8,747 bases of DNA. Source: Chryseobacterium gleum (GTDB taxonomy: Bacteria; Bacteroidota; Bacteroidia; Flavobacteriales_C; GCA-002722245). Both the position numbers and the translations under genes were made by a program. Each line of letters begins with the position of its first letter. Position 1 is the first letter of the stretch. The notes beneath the pieces were generated by a model. That model was given only the letters and a program-made list of their open reading frames with translations. It was not told the origin of the DNA and ran no database searches. Below are positions 1 through 3,902 of the stretch, piece after piece. Location: positions 1 through 8,747 of the forward strand of contig CAMDPJ010000087.1 of the NCBI GenBank assembly GCA_945903925.1. Reading direction: 5' to 3'.

Positions 1-2
1 AA

Positions 3-23
3 TTGGAGATATTTAACCATTAA
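3..23 (+). CDS. possible last codons of an upstream gene, perhaps hisA (partial)
   Basis: One frame entering from the left edge reads LEIFNH followed by TAA at 21-23. A leucine-glutamate-rich C-terminus is plausible for HisA, which commonly precedes hisF in histidine operons, and the next gene is hisF. Only six residues are visible and the other two frames also close within 36 nt, so the assignment rests on gene order, not on a recognisable motif. Confidence 0.3.
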   Translation: MEIFNH

Positions 24-31
24 TTGCGTCA

Positions 32-103
32 TGTAGGGGCGAAAAATTTTCCGCCCATTGAAATTTAAATAAATAAGAGGGCGAAAGATTTTTCGCCCCT
101 ACA
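32..103. repeat. GC-ended inverted repeat upstream of hisF
   Basis: Two 25-nt arms (32-56 and 79-103) are inverted copies matching at 23 of 25 positions, separated by a 22-nt A+T-rich loop (57-78). Each arm is also an imperfect palindrome with a GGGCG/CGCCC base and an A/T centre, so the region can fold as one long hairpin or two short ones. The outer edge ends 11 nt before the hisF start codon. If the his operon is transcribed through it, the hairpin would sit in the mRNA just upstream of the hisF ribosome footprint, as REP/BIME elements do between enterobacterial genes. It resembles interspersed GTAGGGGCG-type palindromes; I cannot confirm copy number. Confidence 0.85.
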
Positions 104-114
104 ATAAGAAAATA

Positions 115-912
115 ATGCTATCAAAAAGAATCATACCCTGCCTCGATATCAAAGACGGTCGCACTGTAAAAGGTGTGAACTTTGTTGGTTTACGCGATGC
201 TGGCGACCCAGTAGAATTGGCTAAATTATACGCCGAAGAAGGTGCCGATGAATTGGTACTTCTCGACATCACTGCTACTCACGAAAAAAGAAAAACAGTG
301 GTTGAACTCGCTACCAAAGTGGCCGAACAACTCAACATTCCTTTTACCATTGGTGGAGGAATTTCTTCTGTTGAAGATGCTCATGCGGTGCTGAATGCCG
401 GAGCAGATAAAATAAGTATCAACTCAGCAGCAGTTAAAAACCCCGATTTGATTAATCAATTATCAGATAAATTTGGGAGTCAGTGTGTAGTGGTGGCTGT
501 TGATGCCAAACAAATTTTCAATGACCCCACAATTCAAAATTCAAAATTCAACACTCAAAATTCAAAATGGTTTGTGCATTTGAATGGTGGTAGAATCAAA
601 ACAGAATTAGAATTATTTGCTTGGGTGCAAGAAGCAGAAAAACGTGGTGCAGGAGAAATATTATTTACCTCTATGGATCACGATGGAACCAAAGCGGGCT
701 TTGCCGATGAAGCTTTGGCGAAGATGAGCGACTTACTCAACATACCTATCATCGCATCGGGCGGCGCAGGAAATATGGAACATATTCGCAATACTTTTAT
801 CAATGGAAAATCGGATGCTGCTTTGGCGGCGAGTATCTTCCACTTTAAAGAAATTGGAATTCCCGAATTGAAGAAGTATTTGAAAGAACAAGGTGTTAAT
901 GTGAGATTATAA
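115..912 (+). CDS. hisF: imidazole glycerol phosphate synthase subunit HisF (cyclase)
   Basis: HisF is the cyclase subunit of IGP synthase. With ammonia from HisH it converts PRFAR to imidazole glycerol phosphate and AICAR in cytoplasmic histidine synthesis. The (beta/alpha)8 barrel is clear: KRIIPCLDIKDG at the N-terminus with catalytic Asp11, GGGIS at 80-84, DKISINSAA near 98-106, VVVAVDAK with catalytic Asp130, RGAGEILFTSMDHDGT at 177-192, and ASGGAGN at 214-220. The ATG at 115 gives the expected N-terminus. At 265 residues it is about 14 longer than close Bacteroidota homologues (about 251, from memory). The extra residues lie at about 135-151, just after Asp130, and are encoded by a 7-bp tandem repeat. 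Both catalytic aspartates and the reading frame are intact, so it is probably functional. hisIE follows after 76 nt. Confidence 0.97.
   Translation: MLSKRIIPCLDIKDGRTVKGVNFVGLRDAGDPVELAKLYAEEGADELVLLDITATHEKRKTVVELATKVAEQLNIPFTIGGGISSVEDAHAVLNAGADKISINSAAVKNPDLINQLSDKFGSQCVVVAVDAKQIFNDPTIQNSKFNTQNSKWFVHLNGGRIKTELELFAWVQEAEKRGAGEILFTSMDHDGTKAGFADEALAKMSDLLNIPIIASGGAGNMEHIRNTFINGKSDAALAASIFHFKEIGIPELKKYLKEQGVNVRL
532..566 (+). repeat. 7-bp tandem repeat inside the hisF coding sequence
   Basis: Five consecutive 7-nt units occur: ATTCAAA, ATTCAAA, ATTCAAC, ACTCAAA, ATTCAAA. Translated in the hisF frame they give a 7-residue near-repeat (QNSKFNT then QNSK). The same period and TTNAA core occur in the non-coding arrays at 913-984, 1794-1842 and 6727-6810, so this looks like intergenic repeat DNA inside an essential reading frame. 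Confidence 0.9.
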
Positions 913-940
913 ATTAAAAGTTAAAAGGCAAAAGCCAAAA
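913..940 (+). repeat. heptamer array directly after the hisF stop
   Basis: Four 7-nt units, ATTAAAA, GTTAAAA, GGCAAAA and GCCAAAA, begin at the base after the hisF TAA. The last two contain GGC-AAAA-GCC, a short self-complementary segment. The units are degenerate but hold an exact 7-nt period. They are separated by 16 nt from the second array at 957. Confidence 0.7.
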
Positions 941-956
941 ATGTTAGCTTTACAAC

Positions 957-984
957 ATTGAACTTTGAACATTAAACATTGAAC
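957..984 (+). repeat. heptamer array directly before hisIE
   Basis: Four 7-nt units, ATTGAAC, TTTGAAC, ATTAAAC and ATTGAAC, end 4 nt before the hisIE ATG at 989, so they occupy the position of a ribosome binding site. Purine-rich Shine-Dalgarno pairing is absent. The same unit in the same orientation relative to the gene stands before carB. Confidence 0.85.
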
Positions 985-988
985 GACC

Positions 989-1585
989 ATGACAATCGAC
1001 TTTACAAAATCAAACGGACTAGTTCCGGCCATCATTCAAGACGCGAAAACAAAAGCTGTTTTGATGTTGGGCTATATGAACGAAGAAGCTTTTGCCAAAA
1101 CCAAAGAAAGCGGCAAGGTGACTTTCTTCAGCAGAACTAAAAATCGTTTGTGGACCAAAGGTGAAGAAAGCGGAAACTTCTTGAATGTGGTTGATATTAA
1201 AATCGATTGCGATAACGATACTTTATTGATCAAAGCAAATCCAGTCGGACCAACATGCCACACCGGCACAGATACCTGCTGGGCAGAAAAAAGCGAAACC
1301 TCTCCTACTGAGTTTTTGGCTTACTTAGAAGAAACCATCCAGAACAGAAAAAACAATCCGTCGGAGAAATCTTACACCTCTCAACTCTTAGCCAGAGGCA
1401 TCAACAAAGTCGCTCAAAAAGTGGGCGAAGAAGCAGTTGAATTAGTCATCGAAGCGAAAGACAACAACGAAGAATTATTCTTAGGCGAAGCTGCCGATTT
1501 GATTTATCATTATGTTGTTTTGTTGGCTGCTAAAGGGTATAAGTTTGAGGATGTGGTGAAGGTGTTGAAGGAAAGGCATAAGTAG
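989..1585 (+). CDS. hisIE: bifunctional phosphoribosyl-AMP cyclohydrolase / phosphoribosyl-ATP pyrophosphatase HisIE
   Basis: HisIE performs the second and third steps of histidine synthesis: PRATP to PRAMP (HisE part) and PRAMP to ProFAR (HisI part), in the cytoplasm. The N-terminal HisI domain (about 1-105) shows the metal site as D73-C74-D75-x-D77 followed by GPTCHTG with C90 and by C97. These match the Mg-binding aspartates and three zinc-ligand cysteines of the family. The C-terminal HisE domain (about 110-198) shows KVGEEAVELVIEA at 144-156 and GEAADLIYHY at 166-175, the metal-binding helices of the MazG-like fold. The 198-residue length is normal for the fused enzyme. The start is the ATG after a heptamer array, and the protein begins directly with the HisI fold. 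It is probably the last gene of the his operon, since a repeat-filled gap and a new promoter follow. Confidence 0.97.
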   Translation: MTIDFTKSNGLVPAIIQDAKTKAVLMLGYMNEEAFAKTKESGKVTFFSRTKNRLWTKGEESGNFLNVVDIKIDCDNDTLLIKANPVGPTCHTGTDTCWAEKSETSPTEFLAYLEETIQNRKNNPSEKSYTSQLLARGINKVAQKVGEEAVELVIEAKDNNEELFLGEAADLIYHYVVLLAAKGYKFEDVVKVLKERHK

Positions 1586-1620
1586 TGAAAATAGCACTAA
1601 AATATATTTGGCTTATACTC

Positions 1621-1766
1621 GTAATTTCAGATTTAGCAAAGCGCAATCTGAAATCTTCATTTTAGCGATTTCTAATCGCGACCGTTCTACCTGACAAATA
1701 ACTCATCGGCATTACAAATGCCTGAAAAAAAGATTTCAAATTGCGCTTCGCTAAATTTGAAATTAC
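1621..1766. repeat. modular multi-hairpin repeat element, copy 1
   Basis: This element fills much of the 300-nt gap between hisIE and the TPR gene. The outer arms 1621-1656 and 1731-1766 are inverted copies matching at 33 of 36 positions. Each arm is itself a hairpin with a perfect 10-bp stem (1624-1633/1645-1654; 1733-1742/1754-1763). Between the arms lie two small hairpins with 6-bp stems and 3-nt loops: GCGATT-TCT-AATCGC (1665-1679) and GGCATT-ACA-AATGCC (1708-1722). They are joined by a linker containing ACCT-GA-CAAATAA (1689-1701). Two of the three arm differences are a compensated pair: G1630-C1648 in arm 1 corresponds to A1739-T1757 in arm 2. There is no open reading frame of note. It may also terminate his transcription, although no T-run follows a hairpin. 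Confidence 0.9.
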
Positions 1767-1793
1767 AAATTTTCCCCGATAAACAAAGGAAAC

Positions 1794-1842
1794 ATTGAAT
1801 CCGCCGGTGGACGGACAGGCATTTGAACATTAAATATTGAAC
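1794..1842 (+). repeat. heptamer array interrupted by a GC-rich 21-nt segment
   Basis: Units ATTGAAT (1794-1800), TTTGAAC (1822-1828), ATTAAAT (1829-1835) and ATTGAAC (1836-1842) belong to the family seen before hisIE and carB. Positions 1801-1821 are a GC-rich segment unlike its surroundings. It is 21 nt long, exactly three periods, so the units on both sides stay in phase. The last unit supplies the TTG of the promoter at 1837. Confidence 0.75.
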
Positions 1843-1866
1843 ATTTATATTTTTTCCCTATTTTCG
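1837..1866 (+). promoter_or_regulatory. promoter for the TPR-ribH operon
   Basis: TTG at 1837-1839, a 19-nt spacer, and TATTTTCG at 1859-1866 fit the Bacteroidota -33/-7 pattern (TTG, 17-23 nt, TAnnTTTG) with one mismatch. The spacing equals that of the rpmH promoter. Transcription would start around 1872-1875, about a dozen bases before the ATG at 1886. Confidence 0.6.
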
Positions 1867-1885
1867 TGCTTCAAATTAAAAAGAC

Positions 1886-2599
1886 ATGTCAAAAGAAATA
1901 AAAGACGAGCCAATTGTAGACTTCGGTGGAACTATCAGCAAGTCGGAGAAATTTTTCGTTGAAAACAAAAAAGCATTATCTACTGCAGCCATTGCATTAG
2001 TGGTAATTGTTGGCGGATGGGTTTTCTATAATAATGTAATTGTTGAGAATGCATCTGTAGAGGCTAGAAAAGACCTTTGGAAAGCGGCTGAACAATTCGA
2101 TAAAGACTCTGTAGACTTGGCTTTAAAAGGAAGCAAAAAAGATTTTCAAGGCTTTGAAGATATCGCAGATGAGTATTCTAATACCAACGAAGGCAACATC
2201 GCTAAATACTATTTAGCTGTTAGCTATTTCCGTCAGCATAAATTTGATGATGCTCTTGAGCAATTGGAATCTTTTGATGCTAAAGGAGAAATGTTTCCTC
2301 ATTTGAAAAATGGCTTATTGGGCGACATCATGGTTGAAAAAAACGATAACGAACAAGCTATTAAGAAATATGTATCGGCTGCCCAAGGTGCAAACAATGT
2401 ACTGGTTTCTCCATACTACCTTAAAAAAGCCGCTATTTTAAGCGAGCAATTGGGTAAAAATGAAGACGCTGTTAAATACTACGAAGAAATTATTTCTGCT
2501 TACTATACCGACCCAGCGAAACACGGTGCTGAGAAACAAAAGATTGAAAGATCTTTGGGTATCGTAAAAGCAAAAGCTTCTTTAAAAGCTTCTAAATAA
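1886..2599 (+). CDS. membrane-anchored tetratricopeptide repeat protein (YfgM-like)
   Basis: The 237-residue protein has a short charged N-terminus (1-30), one hydrophobic segment at about 31-48 (LSTAAIALVVIVGGWVFY) that should anchor it in the inner membrane, and a helical TPR-like domain. Helix-turn-helix repeats are visible at about 104-132, 139-169 and 176-205; the last has LGKNEDAVKYYEEII. The architecture (N-terminal anchor, outward TPR domain) resembles YfgM-type proteins, which assist the SecYEG translocon and periplasmic folding in E. coli. That role is inference here, and a BamD- or scaffold-like role is possible. The gene has its own promoter and ends 2 nt before ribH, an arrangement I recall from other Bacteroidota. 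That argues for co-transcription, not for a role in riboflavin synthesis. Confidence 0.85.
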   Translation: MSKEIKDEPIVDFGGTISKSEKFFVENKKALSTAAIALVVIVGGWVFYNNVIVENASVEARKDLWKAAEQFDKDSVDLALKGSKKDFQGFEDIADEYSNTNEGNIAKYYLAVSYFRQHKFDDALEQLESFDAKGEMFPHLKNGLLGDIMVEKNDNEQAIKKYVSAAQGANNVLVSPYYLKKAAILSEQLGKNEDAVKYYEEIISAYYTDPAKHGAEKQKIERSLGIVKAKASLKASK

Positions 2600-2601
2600 G
2601 A

Positions 2602-3081
2602 ATGGCTACCATTCACAAAAATCTTTCTGAACAAGGAAACAACATCGCTTCGGCGGAGGGCATGAAAATAGCCTTAGTTGTTGCCGAGTGGAATACTGAA
2701 ATTACCGAAGGACTTAAAAAAGGCGCTGTAGAAACCCTTAACAAACAAGGGATTTACGACAGAGACTTATCTGTTCACTACGTTCCTGGTTGTTTTGAAT
2801 TGCCTTTGGGTGCCCAAACAATCTTAGAAAAAGGTGAAGTAGATGCTGTAATTTGTATAGGCTGCGTTATTCAAGGCGAAACAAAACACTTCGATTACGT
2901 TTGTGAAGGCACTACTTTCGGTATTCAAAAGGTAGCTTTAAAATACAATAAGCCAGTTGTTTTTTGTGTACTTACCGATAACACCATTGAACAATCGAGA
3001 GCACGTTCGGGCGGAAAGCACGGTAACAAAGGCGTTGAAGCAGCGGTTACAGCCATCAAGATGATTGCTTTTCAAAAGTAA
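2602..3081 (+). CDS. ribH: 6,7-dimethyl-8-ribityllumazine synthase
   Basis: RibH condenses 5-amino-6-ribitylaminouracil with 3,4-dihydroxy-2-butanone 4-phosphate to give lumazine, the penultimate step of riboflavin synthesis; it forms pentamers or 60-mers. Recognisable segments are AEWN at 28-31 (aromatic ring that stacks on the pyrimidine), PGCFELPL at 62-69, IGCVIQGETKHFDYVC at 86-101 containing the catalytic-type His96, and VLTDNTIEQSRARSGGKHGNKG at 123-144 containing the phosphate-binding arginine region and the GNKG turn. Length 159 is normal. The reading frame starts 2 nt after the TPR gene stop (TAAGAATG), so it relies on upstream transcription and probably on translational coupling. 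No riboflavin (FMN) riboswitch is visible upstream, and no other rib genes are in the window. Confidence 0.97.
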   Translation: MATIHKNLSEQGNNIASAEGMKIALVVAEWNTEITEGLKKGAVETLNKQGIYDRDLSVHYVPGCFELPLGAQTILEKGEVDAVICIGCVIQGETKHFDYVCEGTTFGIQKVALKYNKPVVFCVLTDNTIEQSRARSGGKHGNKGVEAAVTAIKMIAFQK

Positions 3082-3143
3082 TTAACACCTTTCCTCCTTT
3101 TAATAATTCTTTTCTATTTTTAGGGAACTAAACGAAAAAGCTC

Positions 3144-3632
3144 ATGAAATACCGTATTTTATCTGATATAGAACTGAAAGAATTAGAAAAAGAATTCATT
3201 CAATTTTTAGTGTCTAATGGAATAGATGATGGGGAATGGAAAAAGATAAACAACAACAATCCTGATAAGGCCATTGAAATGGTGGAAATATTTAGCGATA
3301 TCGTTTTTGAAAAAGCATTTAAGAAAGTCCAATTTTTAGAACACCTATCACCTAACTCCATTAAGGTTTTTATGTTTGGTACCGATAAAGTGTATTTAAT
3401 AGGAATAGATTCTTCGCATCCCGACATCGATTTTAGAGACCGCGATGCGCTTACTGCTTTAGCTAGTAATTTCAATGAATACCGAGACAAATTGCATATT
3501 TACAAAAGCAATAAAGATGTATCTGCCGACAGAGAATTGGAAATCTTCAACATGATGAAAGACGGCTGTTTGGTGATTGATGAAGCTAGGTTTAAGGCTT
3601 TTGCGGGATTGTATCAAACGTCGACAGTTTAA
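3144..3632 (+). CDS. conserved hypothetical protein, DUF6495-like
   Basis: This is a 162-residue acidic, soluble protein without a signal peptide or membrane segment. The opening (MKYRILSDIELKELEKEFIQ), the middle VEIFSDIVFEKAFKKVQFLEHL, and the DADRE/EIF-type segment near 128-136 resemble, from memory, the Bacteroidota-restricted DUF6495 family. Its function is unknown and I propose none. It begins 62 nt after ribH and may be read through from the TPR-ribH operon. The stop lies 9 nt from the end of the convergent DUF4834-like gene, and no terminator can be seen between them, so the two transcripts probably overlap at their 3' ends. Confidence 0.8.
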   Translation: MKYRILSDIELKELEKEFIQFLVSNGIDDGEWKKINNNNPDKAIEMVEIFSDIVFEKAFKKVQFLEHLSPNSIKVFMFGTDKVYLIGIDSSHPDIDFRDRDALTALASNFNEYRDKLHIYKSNKDVSADRELEIFNMMKDGCLVIDEARFKAFAGLYQTSTV

Positions 3633-3641
3633 ACACAACAC

Positions 3642-3902
3642 TTACTTCACCTCTTCATAATCGGTATACTCCCCATCCTTAGCAGGATTTTGAGATATCT
3701 TCACTTTACCTTGTTCGTTTTTGATTCTTTGCGCTTCGGCTTCTGAAACGCCTTGTTCTTTTCTCAAATCACTGACTTTTTTGTCGACGTAATTTTGAAC
3801 CATATTGGGAAACACATAACGCATCAAGAACTTCACACCGTATGCAATAATTACAATTATTACTACGGTGCGAAGAAAACTTGATATCGTTAAGAGATAC
3901 AT
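3642..3902 (-). CDS. small membrane protein, DUF4834-like
   Basis: The 86-residue protein has one hydrophobic stretch at about 3-30 (SFLRTVVIIVIIAYGVKFLMR), then an amphipathic, charged tail with a possible short coiled coil (KKVSDLRKEQGVSEAEAQRI) and an acidic end, GEYTDYEEVK. This pattern (N-terminal anchor, cytoplasmic tail ending in a (D/E)YTDYEE-like motif) matches, from memory, the DUF4834 family of Bacteroidota; function unknown. The ATG overlaps the carB stop by one base (TAATG), so it is almost certainly translated by coupling from the carB message. A role linked to carbamoyl phosphate is not shown; adjacency may only be operon convenience. Confidence 0.88.
   Translation of the reverse strand: MYLLTISSFLRTVVIIVIIAYGVKFLMRYVFPNMVQNYVDKKVSDLRKEQGVSEAEAQRIKNEQGKVKISQNPAKDGEYTDYEEVK

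Noticed and set aside
913..984. his operon leader peptide or T-box attenuator
   Set aside because: No histidine-rich short frame, no T-box sequence, and the position is inside the operon; the 7-nt repeat explains the sequence.
1072..1269. Minus-strand open frame of 65 codons inside hisIE
   Set aside because: It is opposite the HisI metal-binding region, whose conservation explains the open frame.
1621..1766. CRISPR array or protein-coding mobile element
   Set aside because: The repeats are inverted hairpins of unequal sequence, not direct repeats with uniform spacers, and no transposase frame is present.
2600..2601. FMN riboswitch for ribH
   Set aside because: Only 2 nt separate ribH from the TPR gene, and the leader before the TPR gene is too short and lacks the conserved aptamer segments.
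3115..3122. TATTTTTA as a promoter for the DUF6495-like gene
   Set aside because: The -7 match is partial, no TTG lies about 19 nt upstream, and such A/T strings are common here.
3200..3641. Minus-strand frames opposite the DUF6495-like gene
   Set aside because: The + strand product has a family-like sequence and gene-typical context; the minus frames have neither.
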